A DNA stretch of 32,391 nt from an uncultured Mucispirillum sp. (GCA_944326705.1 CALVEY010000023.1:1-32391); one strand, 5' to 3'. Counted from the stretch's first letter, positions 1 through 9,226 are shown. Notes: generated by a model from the letters alone, not told the origin. Translations and numbers: made by a program.

Positions 1-273
1 AAATCTGTCTATAATAAAGTATCTAAACGAACTACAATATACTATGCTCACCCTTATTGTTCTTGGGAAAGGGGCAGTAATGAAAATAATAACAAGTTGA
101 TTAGAAAATTTATTAAAAAGAAAACTGATATTAAAAATTTTTCAGTTGCTTATATTAAAAAAATACAAGACTGGATTAATAATTATCCTAGAAAATTATT
201 TAATTATAAATCGGCTAAGGATATTTTTTATGAGAATTTGAACGACTGCTTAAAATGTTGCAATCGTTTTTAG
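1..273 (+). CDS. IS30-family transposase, C-terminal fragment (5' end outside window)
   Basis: An open frame runs from base 1 to a TAG at 271-273 and encodes 90 residues. It contains YYAHPYCSWERGSNENNNK, the hallmark of the C-terminal DDE catalytic region of IS30-family transposases (usual form YFAHPYSSWERGTNENTNG), including the glutamate of the catalytic triad. The N-terminal HTH and the first two aspartates lie outside the window, so it cannot be said whether the element is intact. I could not define a terminal inverted repeat between the stop and the pncA promoter at 308. Family assignment is firm; activity is unknown. Confidence 0.85.
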   Translation, partial: KSVYNKVSKRTTIYYAHPYCSWERGSNENNNKLIRKFIKKKTDIKNFSVAYIKKIQDWINNYPRKLFNYKSAKDIFYENLNDCLKCCNRF

Positions 274-307
274 AATTTACTGGGGTACCACCAGATACTA
301 TATTTTC

Positions 308-336
308 TTGATTTTTATATGTGAAAAATATATACT
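308..336 (+). promoter_or_regulatory. Predicted sigma70-type promoter for the pncA-pncB gene run
   Basis: The -35 is TTGATT at 308-313, followed by a 17-bp spacer and the -10 TATACT at 331-336. Transcription would start near 343, about 20 bases before the pncA ATG. The same TTGATT plus 17-bp spacing recurs at three other places in the window, which supports the call. Confidence 0.55.
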
Positions 337-362
337 ATAAATAAAGTTTAATGGGGAAGTGT

Positions 363-1172
363 ATGAAAAAAACTCATCTTTTAATAATAGACCCGCAGAA
401 TGATTTTTGCTCTACAGATGGAGCATTATATGTTCAAGGTGCGGAGCATGATATGCAAAGGCTTGCCGATTTTATAGATAAATACAGGTCAAAAATAAAC
501 GGCATAACAGTAACTTTTGATTCTCATAAAAGTTTCCATATTGCAAGCCCTTCATTTTGGATAGATTCTCAAACTGGCACTCATCCAGAATTTTTTACAG
601 TTATTAAAAAACAGGAAGTGCTGTCTGGCAGATATTATGCAGCTGTTCCAGCTTATCAGAAATTAGCAGAATATTATGTATGGGAGCTTGAAAGTAATGG
701 CAGATATGAGCTTTGTATATGGCCCCCGCACTGTATTATTGGTTCAAGTGGTGCAAATATATATAAACCCCTTTTTGATGCAATAGAAAGATATAATGCA
801 GAAATATATAATGCAACAGAGTATATATATAAAAGTGCTAATTCGTTTACAGAACAGTATTCTGTATTAAGGGCAGATGTAAGCATGGGGGAAAAGGATA
901 ATATATATGCAAGTTCTCGTATAGCTCATACTGTTGCTACAAATGATGTAATATTAGTTGCTGGTGAAGCATTAAGTCATTGTGTAGCAAACTCTCTTTT
1001 AGATATTGCTAAGTATATATCAAAAGATTTGCGTAAATTTGTATTATTAGAAGATGCCTCATCATCAGTAGGTGAGTTTGAGTATTTAGCTGAAATATTT
1101 TTAGACAGAGCATCAGATTTAGGTTTGAGAGTTATGAACACAACTGATGCTGGAGTATTTTTTAATGAATGA
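363..1172 (+). CDS. pncA: Nicotinamidase-like cysteine hydrolase (isochorismatase fold)
   Basis: The likely role is hydrolysis of nicotinamide to nicotinate in NAD salvage, in the cytoplasm. The motif IDPQNDFC puts the catalytic Asp at residue 10. The signature IYKSANSF supplies a candidate Lys at 157, and GEALSHCVANSL supplies the nucleophilic Cys at 207, completing the D-K-C triad of the family. FDSHKSFH fits the metal-binding DxH segment, and WPPHCIIGSSGA matches the nicotinamidase WPxHC motif. At about 270 residues it is longer than classical PncA (about 210). The ATG at 363 is chosen over 351 because GGGGAAG lies just upstream as ribosome-binding site. It overlaps the nicotinate phosphoribosyltransferase gene by 8 bases, and that pairing supports nicotinamide as substrate. 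A related amidase activity remains possible. Confidence 0.8.
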   Translation: MKKTHLLIIDPQNDFCSTDGALYVQGAEHDMQRLADFIDKYRSKINGITVTFDSHKSFHIASPSFWIDSQTGTHPEFFTVIKKQEVLSGRYYAAVPAYQKLAEYYVWELESNGRYELCIWPPHCIIGSSGANIYKPLFDAIERYNAEIYNATEYIYKSANSFTEQYSVLRADVSMGEKDNIYASSRIAHTVATNDVILVAGEALSHCVANSLLDIAKYISKDLRKFVLLEDASSSVGEFEYLAEIFLDRASDLGLRVMNTTDAGVFFNE

Positions 1173-2715
1173 TTTTGAAAACAGGCTTTTAAACACACCT
1201 CTTAAAGATATATTTTTAAAAACTAAACTGTTTGATGAGCTGCTGCCTTTTGATGAATACCATTTAGTTATGGCTCAGACTGATGTGCTTTTAAATATCC
1301 ATAATAAAAAGGCTGTAAAGTCATATTTTTACAGGACTGCTCCGTTTGGCAGTTCGTATATTATTACAGCAGGACTTACTGCATTTTTATCAAAAGTAGA
1401 AAATTTTTCATACAGGCAGATAATTTCATATCTTGAAAATAAGGGCTATAAAAAAGAATATATAGATTATCTTAAAACAAGAGACAAAATAGCAGTTAAA
1501 ATATATTCTCTTCCGGAAAACACTGTTGCATTTCCTAATGAGCCTATTATTATATTAGAAACTAATCTGCATGATGCTAGAATATTAGAAGGTATTTTGC
1601 TTTCTGAAATGAATTTTGCAAGTTTAGTTGCCACAAAATGGCACAGGATAAGAAATGCAGCATGTGTTTGTCCTATTATGGAGTTTGGCAGACGCAGGGC
1701 GCAAAACAGTTTAAAAGCTTCACTTTATTCTTATATAGCAGGTATTAACGGCACAAGTAACTGTGAAGTAAATAATATTTTTGGTATACCATCTTCCGGC
1801 ACTATGGGACATGAGTTTATTCAGTCATTTAGTTCTGAATATGATGCATTTGACAAGTGGCTTGAAATTAATCCAGATAAGCCTGTATTATTAATAGATA
1901 CTATAAACACCCTTGAAAGCGGGCTGAAAAACGCAGTAAAAGCATTTTTGAAGCATAAAAACCAAATGGTATTATCTAATAACTGGGGCAGAATTGGTGT
2001 TCGTATTGACAGCGGCGATTTAGCATACCTTGCAGTGCAGGCTTATGAGCAGTTATCAGAGCAGCTTGAAACTGAAAATGTAACCATAGTATTAAGCAAC
2101 GATTTAGAAGAAAACAGTATACAGGATATTTTTACTCAGTTTAATCAGGCAGGTAAAAGCCACATTATAAAACATATATCATTTGGTATAGGCACAAAAG
2201 GAGCAACTGCCTGGGGAGACCCTGCATTGGGCGGAGTATGTAAAATATCTGAGCTTGAAAATAACTATATATTAAAAATATCTAACCATAACGAAAAAAC
2301 AACAATTCCTGGCAACTTAAGAAGTGCATTTGTTAAAGATAAAAATGGTGAGTATATAACATCGCTTATATATTTTCATGATGAAGATTATAAAAATACT
2401 GGCAGATTTCTGCATATTTTTGATGACAGTAAATATATTGTAAACAGCTCATTATATGTAATAGGCGAGCCTAGACAGTCCCTTGTTTATGTAAGTGATG
2501 GAAATGTAAGCTCATTTGAAGGTAAATACAGCAGCCAGTCCCTGCTTGAAATAAGGCAGAATTCTAAGCAGGATTTAGACTGCCTTGACTGGTCATATAA
2601 AAGGATAGTGAAACCTCACAGAGCAAAGGTCAGTTTATCAGAAAAAGTATTTAATGTTAAAAAATATATGACACTAAATATGCTTCTGCAAATGGATAAG
2701 GATAGGGAAGTTTAA
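1165..2715 (+). CDS. pncB: Nicotinate phosphoribosyltransferase
   Basis: It converts nicotinate plus PRPP to nicotinate mononucleotide, the step after nicotinamidase in the Preiss-Handler salvage route. The 516-residue protein carries the family landmarks in order: TAPFGSSYIITAG near the N-terminus, MEFGRRRAQNS near residue 172, GTSNCEVNNIFGIPSSGTMGHEF near 196, GVRIDSGDLAYLA near 278 and FGIGTKGAT near 340. The ATG at 1165 is preferred over 1147 because GGAG at 1152-1155 is well placed and the ATGAATGA overlap with the upstream stop suggests translational coupling. Nicotinamide phosphoribosyltransferase (NadV) is a related alternative, but the adjacent nicotinamidase argues for nicotinate as substrate. 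Confidence 0.88.
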   Translation: MNDFENRLLNTPLKDIFLKTKLFDELLPFDEYHLVMAQTDVLLNIHNKKAVKSYFYRTAPFGSSYIITAGLTAFLSKVENFSYRQIISYLENKGYKKEYIDYLKTRDKIAVKIYSLPENTVAFPNEPIIILETNLHDARILEGILLSEMNFASLVATKWHRIRNAACVCPIMEFGRRRAQNSLKASLYSYIAGINGTSNCEVNNIFGIPSSGTMGHEFIQSFSSEYDAFDKWLEINPDKPVLLIDTINTLESGLKNAVKAFLKHKNQMVLSNNWGRIGVRIDSGDLAYLAVQAYEQLSEQLETENVTIVLSNDLEENSIQDIFTQFNQAGKSHIIKHISFGIGTKGATAWGDPALGGVCKISELENNYILKISNHNEKTTIPGNLRSAFVKDKNGEYITSLIYFHDEDYKNTGRFLHIFDDSKYIVNSSLYVIGEPRQSLVYVSDGNVSSFEGKYSSQSLLEIRQNSKQDLDCLDWSYKRIVKPHRAKVSLSEKVFNVKKYMTLNMLLQMDKDREV

Positions 2716-2775
2716 TTTAAATAAGGCACGGTTTTTGCAAGATACTTTATAATAATATATTTTCAGGGTAATAGT

Positions 2776-3324
2776 ATGGAAAAATTTAAAACATTTATTA
2801 AAGAAATGCGTTTTGAGTATAAGGTGCTTAGTATTTTTATTATAATACTTCTTCTTTCTGTGCCTTATAATATTATTAAAAAGAAATTTTTTCCTGCAAA
2901 TAATACTGTGGCAGTATCAAGCAGTAATTATGGGACAGGCACAGGTGGTGCAGGTGTTACAGGTAACTCTTTATCAGATATGCAGCCTTCACAGCCTGAT
3001 AATAATCAGCCTTCATCTATAAGCGATGCTGTTAGTGCAGACAGGCCTTTAATATTAAATGATACAGCACTTCATAATGAGAATTTTCAGCAGATAATGA
3101 TAGAAATTCCAGAAATAAAACATATAGAGCTTGCAACTCAGGTAGAAAACCCGACAGTATGGATATACAGCTTAAATGACGGATTAAGAAAAGATGATGT
3201 TGCTGCATCATACTGCACTGTTTTACACAGCCGAGGTATTATGGCATCAAATGTTACAATATATGATGAAAAGGAAAGGCGTAATGGCAGACTGGTAGAA
3301 CTTGGTGCTGCAAAATGTATGTAA
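2776..3324 (+). CDS. Membrane-anchored protein of unknown function
   Basis: I do not recognise this 182-residue protein. A short basic N-terminus is followed by one hydrophobic helix (about residues 17-34), so it is probably a type II inner-membrane protein. A linker rich in Gly, Ser, Asn, Pro and Gln (about 45-80) follows. The C-terminal half has a strand-helix pattern (PTVWIYSLNDG, then ASYCTVLHSRGI) that could be a small alpha/beta domain facing the periplasm. The ATG at 2776 is preceded by CAGGG. It sits 60 bases after pncB and 7 bases before the Sel1-repeat gene, so it probably belongs to the same transcript. Confidence 0.6.
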   Translation: MEKFKTFIKEMRFEYKVLSIFIIILLLSVPYNIIKKKFFPANNTVAVSSSNYGTGTGGAGVTGNSLSDMQPSQPDNNQPSSISDAVSADRPLILNDTALHNENFQQIMIEIPEIKHIELATQVENPTVWIYSLNDGLRKDDVAASYCTVLHSRGIMASNVTIYDEKERRNGRLVELGAAKCM

Positions 3325-3331
3325 TACTTTT

Positions 3332-4003
3332 ATGATTAAGTTTTTAAAAAAAATATTTAAACGCAAACCTAAATATACTCTTTACGAGCTTGGCTCTATG
3401 GCAGCAGATAGAAATGACTTTGCTGCTGCCTTTAAATGTTTTGTGGCTGATGCTAAAAAGAATAATAACCCACAGTCACAGTTTTTAACAGGCTTTTTTC
3501 TATATTATGGCACAGGTGTTAAGAAAAATTATGAATATGCTTTACAGTGGTTTGAGCTTGCTGCAGAGCAGGGTAATGCTGATGCTATGTTTTATATTGG
3601 CGAAATATATAAAAATGGCAAAGGTGTTATGAAAGATATGAATAAGGCTGCTGCATGGTATTTAAAGGCAGCAGAGCTTGACCATACAGAAGCTCAGTTT
3701 AATATAGGGTTTTGCTATAAAAACGGCAAAGGTGTGCCAAAAAATGATATAGAAGCATTAAGGTGGCTTGAGCCAGCAGCTGAAAAAGGCAATATGAAAG
3801 CTCAGTATAATATGGGCATTATGTGTGCAGGGGGCAGAGGTATGCCTAGAGATGATGAGGCAGCCGTTGAATGGTATAGAAAAGCTGCAATGCAGGGATA
3901 TACTATAGCTATGTATAACTTAGGCTTTATGTATCAAAGCGGCAGGGGCGTCAAAAGAGATTATAAAGAAGCCGTTAAATGGTTTAAAAAATCGGGAGAG
4001 TAG
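3332..4003 (+). CDS. Sel1-repeat (TPR-like) protein
   Basis: The protein has five consecutive Sel1-like repeats of about 36 residues, each with the pattern A..W...AA..G...A.Y.LG..Y..G.GV..D. Examples are YYGTGVKKNYEYALQWFELA, YKNGKGVMKDMNKAAAWYLK and YQSGRGVKRDYKEAVKWFKK. Such solenoids are protein-interaction scaffolds; no enzymatic domain is present. I chose the ATG at 3332, seven bases after the preceding stop. A longer TTG start at 3302 would lie inside the upstream gene. There is no strong ribosome-binding site, so expression may depend on coupling to the upstream gene. No signal peptide is evident, so the product is probably cytoplasmic or loosely membrane-associated. Confidence 0.85.
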   Translation: MIKFLKKIFKRKPKYTLYELGSMAADRNDFAAAFKCFVADAKKNNNPQSQFLTGFFLYYGTGVKKNYEYALQWFELAAEQGNADAMFYIGEIYKNGKGVMKDMNKAAAWYLKAAELDHTEAQFNIGFCYKNGKGVPKNDIEALRWLEPAAEKGNMKAQYNMGIMCAGGRGMPRDDEAAVEWYRKAAMQGYTIAMYNLGFMYQSGRGVKRDYKEAVKWFKKSGE

Positions 4004-4006
4004 CAT

Positions 4007-4840
4007 ATGGATTTTCTGCATCTGCATACTTATGGATATTTATTTGTATGGTTTATAATATACAGTTTTTTGGGCTGGGTATATGAAAGCCTTTGGGCAA
4101 GTTTTAATGAAAGGCAGTGGGTAAACAGGGGCTTTTTATCTGGTCCAGTAATACCAATATACGGCTTTGGGGCAGTGTTTTTTGTACTGCTGCTTAGTAA
4201 TATTTCTAACCTTGTATATATTTTTATTCTTGGTATGGTGATTGCATCAATATTAGAATATTTTACATCCTGGGCTATGGAAAAACTTTTTCATGCACGC
4301 TGGTGGGATTACAACCATTATCCATTTAACTTAAATGGCAGAATATGTTTATATGGAGCACTGCTTTTTGGTTTTTTTGCTGTTGTTATAATAAAAGTAG
4401 TGCAGCCTTATGTAGCAGAGTTTACATCAAGCTTTTCTGATTATTCATTATACATATTATCTGTTATATTAATGATATTATTCTTAACAGATACAGTTTT
4501 AACTGTCCGCAAAGTTCTGCATTTAAAAGAGCGTATGCAGGAGCTGCAAAAAGCTATTACAATATATAGAAATCAGGCAGAAGAGCGTATTGCTGAATAT
4601 AAAAAATACCGCCATGAACAAAGGCAGCAGCTGCTTTTAAATATGAAAGCAGAATTTGAAGACAGCAAAATTTATGCAGTATTAAAAGAAAAATTTGGTG
4701 ATTTAGACAGTCATGAAAAAAGGCTGTTAAAAGCATTCCCTAATCTTCGCTCTAAAGAATTTGATGATGCTGTAATTAGAATTAAAAATAAATTATCAGA
4801 ATATAAAAACAGGAGAGAGAAAAAAGATGAAGTCTTATAG
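4007..4840 (+). CDS. CmpB/DUF1113-type membrane protein (putative ABC transporter permease)
   Basis: About five hydrophobic segments fill the first 165 residues, followed by a long charged helical tail (about 170-277) likely to form a coiled coil in the cytoplasm. Motifs typical of the ABC_trans_CmpB family are present: [25 protein letters not shown], and [20 protein letters not shown] followed by [10 protein letters not shown]. The family name comes from a proposed type IV ABC permease, but transport by these proteins is poorly established and no ATPase is encoded next to it. GGGAGAG lies ten bases upstream of the ATG. The 3' end overlaps yjbQ by 14 bases. Confidence 0.8.
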   Translation: MDFLHLHTYGYLFVWFIIYSFLGWVYESLWASFNERQWVNRGFLSGPVIPIYGFGAVFFVLLLSNISNLVYIFILGMVIASILEYFTSWAMEKLFHARWWDYNHYPFNLNGRICLYGALLFGFFAVVIIKVVQPYVAEFTSSFSDYSLYILSVILMILFLTDTVLTVRKVLHLKERMQELQKAITIYRNQAEERIAEYKKYRHEQRQQLLLNMKAEFEDSKIYAVLKEKFGDLDSHEKRLLKAFPNLRSKEFDDAVIRIKNKLSEYKNRREKKDEVL

Positions 4841-5243
4841 AAAAGAATTAACTATCAGATACCCTAAACGCAGAGGATATGTAAATATTACCCCGCAGGT
4901 AGAAGATGCATTAAGGGAAAGTGGTATAAAAGAAGGGCTTGTGCTTGTTAATTCTATGCATATAACATCAAGTGTTTTTATAAATGATGATGAAAGCGGA
5001 CTGCTTTCTGATTTTGAGGTATGGCTTGAAAAATTAGCACCAGAAAAACCACACAGCCAGTATAAGCATAACGGCTATGAAGATAATGCAGATGCTCACT
5101 TAAAAAGGCAGGTAATGGGCAGAGAAGTAGTTGTGGCAGTAACTTGCGGCAAACTTGACTTTGGCACATGGGAGCAGATTTTTTATGGCGAATATGATGG
5201 TATGCGGGATAAAAGGCTTTTAATTAAAATTATTGGTGAATAA
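4827..5243 (+). CDS. yjbQ: YjbQ family protein (UPF0047, secondary thiamin-phosphate synthase type)
   Basis: This 138-residue protein matches the YjbQ/UPF0047 family over its whole length: [13 protein letters not shown] near the start, [18 protein letters not shown] in the middle and [20 protein letters not shown] near the end. E. coli YjbQ has weak thiamin-phosphate synthase activity, but the physiological role is unsettled. The ATG follows AGGAGAGAG inside the end of the CmpB-type gene, so the two are translationally coupled. It is followed six bases later by the secreted LprI-domain protein. Confidence 0.85.
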   Translation: MKSYRKELTIRYPKRRGYVNITPQVEDALRESGIKEGLVLVNSMHITSSVFINDDESGLLSDFEVWLEKLAPEKPHSQYKHNGYEDNADAHLKRQVMGREVVVAVTCGKLDFGTWEQIFYGEYDGMRDKRLLIKIIGE

Positions 5244-5249
5244 TATTTT

Positions 5250-6599
5250 ATGAAAAAGTATGTAATCTTTATGCTGTTTTTTTTAATATGTCATAAGTCT
5301 TATGGTTATGAGCAGATATATTATCCAGAAGAAGAATATTCTCCACGGTATATGATTAAAGATTACAGTTATATAAAAAATTATAACCAGCTTTGGCAGC
5401 AGGTTTCTGCTCAGATAGATATATCATCTTATGATGAATTTATATATAAAGATTACGGCACTTATACATCACGCAAATCAAGAGATGAAGTAATAAACTA
5501 TATTAAAAACTACAAAATACAGACAGGTGAGCTTTTAAGTGAAGATACGGTATACCCTGCCTTAAACTGTCTTATAATCCAGAATAAAGCACTTTTAAAA
5601 GCAAGGCAGGTTTTAGACAATGTGCCGGCACATGATAAAACAAGCCTTGTATATCTTGCCGCAGGACTTTCATATATATACAGTGATGGACTTTATGAGC
5701 TTGATAAATTACGGAAAATTTTTAAAGAATGGCTGCGCCTTGGCGGAGAAGATTTTCCAGAAATAAAAGGGGAGGAACGGCAGAAAAGATACAACCTTTT
5801 TTCATATATTGCAAATATGCCTGATAACCCGTCAATTACTGATGAATTTATTAAAATATTAAAAAACGGCTATTATGACAAGCTTGTTTTTAAAAATGGT
5901 CTTTTTGATATATTTAATGCTGATTTTTATACAATTATAAGCAGCAGAGAGCTTTATGCAGGCAATAATATTACAAAATATTTTGTAGACTACATTAATG
6001 CAGAGTATATGGATATTATTACGGGTAAACATTTCAGGCTTGATATGAATGGCACAAAAGTAAACCATTACTGGACAGTATGGGATTATGAAAAGGGCAG
6101 GAAAACAAGGAAAGATAATTTTTATATACTTCCTTTTGATAAACAGACTTATACATTAAGTATGCAGGATTATGAAGATAAAATATTTTTTCAGATAAAT
6201 TATTACAACCCAGAATATATTGATACACCTTATTATGCTGAGATAACTCTAAATAAGGCAGATAAATCCTTAAATGGAAAAACTGTCTGGCCCTATACTC
6301 TTATGAGAAATAAAATTATTAACAGCCTTGTATCTTCCCCATCTTTTGTGTGTCGTGATAATCTTTCGCCGCAGCATCAAATAATATGTGAAAGTTTTCT
6401 TTTAAGAATGCTTGATAAAATAAGCAGCAGAAAATATTATCTTGTATATAAGAATGTAAAAGATAATACTAAAAAAAGCAGAGAGTTAGCACTTAAAAAA
6501 GAAAAGTTTATAGAAAGCTTAAGCCAGTGCTATATAGACAGGCAGTGTATGCAGCATGAATATAAAGCATATATTGATATGCTTATCAGCTTTAAATAG
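5250..6599 (+). CDS. Secreted protein with C-terminal LprI/DUF1311-like domain
   Basis: The N-terminus MKKYVIFMLFFLICHKSYG is a signal peptide with likely cleavage before YEQI, so the protein is exported. Residues 20-360 are unrecognised, rich in Tyr, Lys and Asp. The last 85 residues resemble the LprI lysozyme-inhibitor-like fold: PSFVC, then 11 residues, then a second Cys (C368 and C380), a basic helical stretch, and CYIDRQCMQHEYKAYIDML (C427 and C433). This reproduces the PSFDC-x11-C...C-x(4-5)-C...YxxRIxxL pattern of that family. The canonical Trp and Arg are not obvious, so the match is partial. It ends the forward gene run only four bases from the end of the convergent btuC-like gene. 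Confidence 0.6.
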   Translation: MKKYVIFMLFFLICHKSYGYEQIYYPEEEYSPRYMIKDYSYIKNYNQLWQQVSAQIDISSYDEFIYKDYGTYTSRKSRDEVINYIKNYKIQTGELLSEDTVYPALNCLIIQNKALLKARQVLDNVPAHDKTSLVYLAAGLSYIYSDGLYELDKLRKIFKEWLRLGGEDFPEIKGEERQKRYNLFSYIANMPDNPSITDEFIKILKNGYYDKLVFKNGLFDIFNADFYTIISSRELYAGNNITKYFVDYINAEYMDIITGKHFRLDMNGTKVNHYWTVWDYEKGRKTRKDNFYILPFDKQTYTLSMQDYEDKIFFQINYYNPEYIDTPYYAEITLNKADKSLNGKTVWPYTLMRNKIINSLVSSPSFVCRDNLSPQHQIICESFLLRMLDKISSRKYYLVYKNVKDNTKKSRELALKKEKFIESLSQCYIDRQCMQHEYKAYIDMLISFK

Positions 6600-6603
6600 T
6601 GTT

Positions 6604-7581
6604 TTATAGTTTATTGGTTTTTAAAATTAGAAATATAAAAAACGGCGCTCCTATAAGTGAAGTAACAACAGAAACAGGTAGTTCTGCTGGAGCGATAATC
6701 ACTCTTGATACTGTATCGCAGAGAACAAGGAAAGCTCCGCCAAAAATAAATGATACAGGTATTAATATTTTATTTTTAAATGAAACATACATTCTAATAA
6801 TATGTGGAATTATCATACCAACAAACCCTATTGGTCCTGTGGCAGAAACTACTGCAGCAATTGATAAAGATACTGTAAAATAAAGTATAGTTATAGATGA
6901 AGTAATATTTACGCCTCTACTTTTTGCAATATACTCACCCATAGAAATAATATCAAGCTCTTTATGGTATGAATAAATTATAATAAAGGCAGCAAGGCTT
7001 AAAGGAGTAAGGAATAAAATATTATTAAGCGATACAGCAGCCAGCGAGCCTGTAATATACCTTGTTATATTATAAGATTTTTGAATATCAGCAAAATACT
7101 GTATAAACATAATTAATGAAGAAGTGAAAAAATTAACTGCCACCCCTGCTAAAAGAAGCGTAACATTATTTAGCCTGCCTTTTATAAAAGCAAAGCTGTA
7201 AACTATAAGTATTGTGATTACTGCGCCTATTAATGCAGCAATAGTCTGCCCAAAAACTGCCATAAGGCTTATAGACTGAGCAAATAATATATATATGGCA
7301 GCACCAAGTGAAGCACCACCTGCAACACCTAATGTGAAAGGGGTTGCAATAGGGTTTTTAAATATAGATTGAAAAACAAGACCGCTTACAGCTAATATAC
7401 CCCCTGTTATAAAGCCAGTTATTACTCTTTGAAGGCGGGTATTAAAAAATATATAGTTATCAATAGATTCACTGTTAAATATATTATATATATTTATACT
7501 GTGTGAGCCAATAAATAAAGATATGACAGTAATTAATATGCTTAAAAAAGTGATTATAAATATTTTTATATTTGTATTCAT
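6604..7581 (-). CDS. btuC: FecCD/BtuC-type ABC transporter permease, probable cobalamin importer
   Basis: The 325-residue protein is hydrophobic throughout, with the roughly ten helices expected of the FecCD family. Typical motifs are GGILAVSGLVFQSIFKNPIATPFTLGVAGGASLGA near the N-terminus, ATGPIGFVGMIIPHIIRM in the ATPase-coupling loop region, and the C-terminal ending SLIGAPFFIFLIL. Its start overlaps the ATPase gene by 4 bases. FecCD permeases serve siderophores, haem or cobalamin. The cobalamin riboswitch upstream of the operon makes B12 the likely substrate. It is the last gene of the operon and converges on the LprI-domain gene with almost no intervening DNA. Confidence 0.85.
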   Translation of the reverse strand: MNTNIKIFIITFLSILITVISLFIGSHSINIYNIFNSESIDNYIFFNTRLQRVITGFITGGILAVSGLVFQSIFKNPIATPFTLGVAGGASLGAAIYILFAQSISLMAVFGQTIAALIGAVITILIVYSFAFIKGRLNNVTLLLAGVAVNFFTSSLIMFIQYFADIQKSYNITRYITGSLAAVSLNNILFLTPLSLAAFIIIYSYHKELDIISMGEYIAKSRGVNITSSITILYFTVSLSIAAVVSATGPIGFVGMIIPHIIRMYVSFKNKILIPVSFIFGGAFLVLCDTVSRVIIAPAELPVSVVTSLIGAPFFIFLILKTNKL

Positions 7582-8342
7582 TTTGGCACAATAACCGTCC
7601 TTTGATTTTCTTTTAAATATATAAATTCCATATCAAATAAAGAAGAAAATATATTATTTTCAACCATTTCATTACTTTCTGCACAGGAAAAGAGTTTACC
7701 ATTTTTTATGCATATAAACGATGAATTTACTGCTAATGCATAGTTTAAGTGGTGGGTAATAAGTATTATGCTGTATTTATTTTTCTGATTTAATTTTACA
7801 AGCAGATTATTTATTTCATATTTTGCTTTTGGGTCTAAAAATGAAGATATTTCATCAAGCAGTATAAATTCTGCTTCCTGAGCAAGAGCAGCAGCAATAT
7901 TTACTTTCTGCCTTTCCCCGCCGCTTAATGTGGATATATGCCTTTCTTTTAAGTTATATATATTTGTAAGGCTCATATAGTAGTGTATTTTATCTAAATG
8001 TTCTTTTGTAATTGTTCCAAAATAATCAAGATATGGGTATCTGCCTGCTGCAACAAAATCTTCCACAGTAAAATCAGCAACAGAATAGTTTACCTGCTGT
8101 GGCACATAACTTATTAACTTTGCTTTTTCTTTTTTATTAATCTTTAAAATATTTTTATCATATATTGTAACATTTCCATTATCAGGCTTTATAATTCCAG
8201 TGATAATATTTGCAAGGGTTGATTTTCCTGCTCCGTTTGGACCAATAATGGAAACCATCTGCCCCTGTTTAATATTCAGGCTTATATTACTTATTATATC
8301 ATTATTTTTTATTCTGTATGAAATATTATTAACTTTAATCAT
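7578..8342 (-). CDS. btuD: ABC transporter ATPase, probable cobalamin importer
   Basis: This 254-residue nucleotide-binding subunit has Walker A GPNGAGKST near residue 34, a Q-loop near SYVPQQ, the signature LSGGERQKVNIAAALA, Walker B FILLDEISSFLD and the H-loop ITHHL. It belongs to the FecE/BtuD subfamily that pairs with FecCD permeases. It overlaps the binding-protein gene by 8 bases and the permease gene by 4, so the three subunits are tightly coupled. Assignment to cobalamin rests on the operon's riboswitch rather than on the ATPase sequence. Confidence 0.88.
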   Translation of the reverse strand: MIKVNNISYRIKNNDIISNISLNIKQGQMVSIIGPNGAGKSTLANIITGIIKPDNGNVTIYDKNILKINKKEKAKLISYVPQQVNYSVADFTVEDFVAAGRYPYLDYFGTITKEHLDKIHYYMSLTNIYNLKERHISTLSGGERQKVNIAAALAQEAEFILLDEISSFLDPKAKYEINNLLVKLNQKNKYSIILITHHLNYALAVNSSFICIKNGKLFSCAESNEMVENNIFSSLFDMEFIYLKENQRTVIVPK

Positions 8343-9222
8343 TTAACTTACTTATATATTCCTGTGCAAATTTTTCTATTATTAAATCAATTCTAGGACC
8401 TGGCAGACTGAGATAATTTTCATAAAGAATAATTACATCATTATTTTTAACAGCTTTTAATGGCATATCTGCCCAGTCTTTTTGTGCATCTTTATAATCA
8501 TTACCGTGATACATATCAAATATAAAAGCAGGATTGATTTTTAAAATACTTTCCTTAGAAATTTCTGTATATGGTGGAAAGTTTTTTAATGGGTTATCTA
8601 TATTTAATATTTCTAAAATATCATTATAAAGGTTATTTCCACCTGCTGCTGTAAAAGTTGATATTTCAGAGCCGTAATTTCTAAAAATAGAGATGACAGC
8701 AGAATATTTTTCTTTATTTTTAGGAAGTGATTTTTTAATATTTTCTATTTTTTCCTGTATCTGATTTTTTCTTTTATCTGTAATATTTTTTATATTAAAT
8801 TCATTTCCTAAAATATCATAAGCATTTAATATATCATTAATAGTATTATTATTAATTTCAATAACTTTTATGCCCATACTTTCAAGCTTTTCTTTTTGAG
8901 CCTGCATATTCTGCTGAATAATTGCTGTATTGATTTTTAATTTTGCAATCTGCTCATAATTTACATCATTAAAAGAGCCTATTTTTTCTTTATGTTTTGC
9001 ATCTTCTGGATAATTGCAGTAGGTAGTATCTGCAATTAAATACTTATCAAGCCCTGTATCGTAAATATATTCTGTAATACTTGGTGAAAGGCTTGCAAGT
9101 CGTATAATGCTTTTATCTATGTTATTATTTTTTTGCAGTAAAAAATAAGCAAATAAAATAAATATAATAATAAATAAAAGTATGGTTATAAAAAATAAGT
9201 AGTTTTCTTTAAATTTATTCAT
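8335..9222 (-). CDS. btuF: BtuF-type periplasmic binding protein with membrane anchor
   Basis: A hydrophobic segment (about residues 8-29) is followed by a class III binding-protein fold. RLASLSPSITEYIYDTG opens the N-lobe, IGSFNDVNYEQIAKLK is the usual segment after the first strand pair, and AAGGNNLYNDILEIL and LPGPRIDLIIEKFA mark the C-lobe. The N-terminal segment has no lipobox cysteine and continues directly into the mature region (FAYFLLQKNNNIDKS), so it may stay as a membrane anchor instead of being cleaved. GGGAAG upstream of the ATG lies in the end of tonB. The presumed ligand is cobalamin or a corrinoid, from the operon's riboswitch. Confidence 0.8.
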   Translation of the reverse strand: MNKFKENYLFFITILLFIIIFILFAYFLLQKNNNIDKSIIRLASLSPSITEYIYDTGLDKYLIADTTYCNYPEDAKHKEKIGSFNDVNYEQIAKLKINTAIIQQNMQAQKEKLESMGIKVIEINNNTINDILNAYDILGNEFNIKNITDKRKNQIQEKIENIKKSLPKNKEKYSAVISIFRNYGSEISTFTAAGGNNLYNDILEILNIDNPLKNFPPYTEISKESILKINPAFIFDMYHGNDYKDAQKDWADMPLKAVKNNDVIILYENYLSLPGPRIDLIIEKFAQEYISKLND

Positions 9223-9226
9223 ATAT

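Noticed and set aside
6599-6883. 94-codon plus-strand frame opposite the btuC-like gene
   Set aside because: It is antisense to conserved permease sequence and encodes nothing recognisable.
6604-9222. Siderophore or haem specificity for the FecCD-type ABC transporter
   Set aside because: The family alone cannot decide, but the cobalamin riboswitch at the head of the operon favours B12 strongly.
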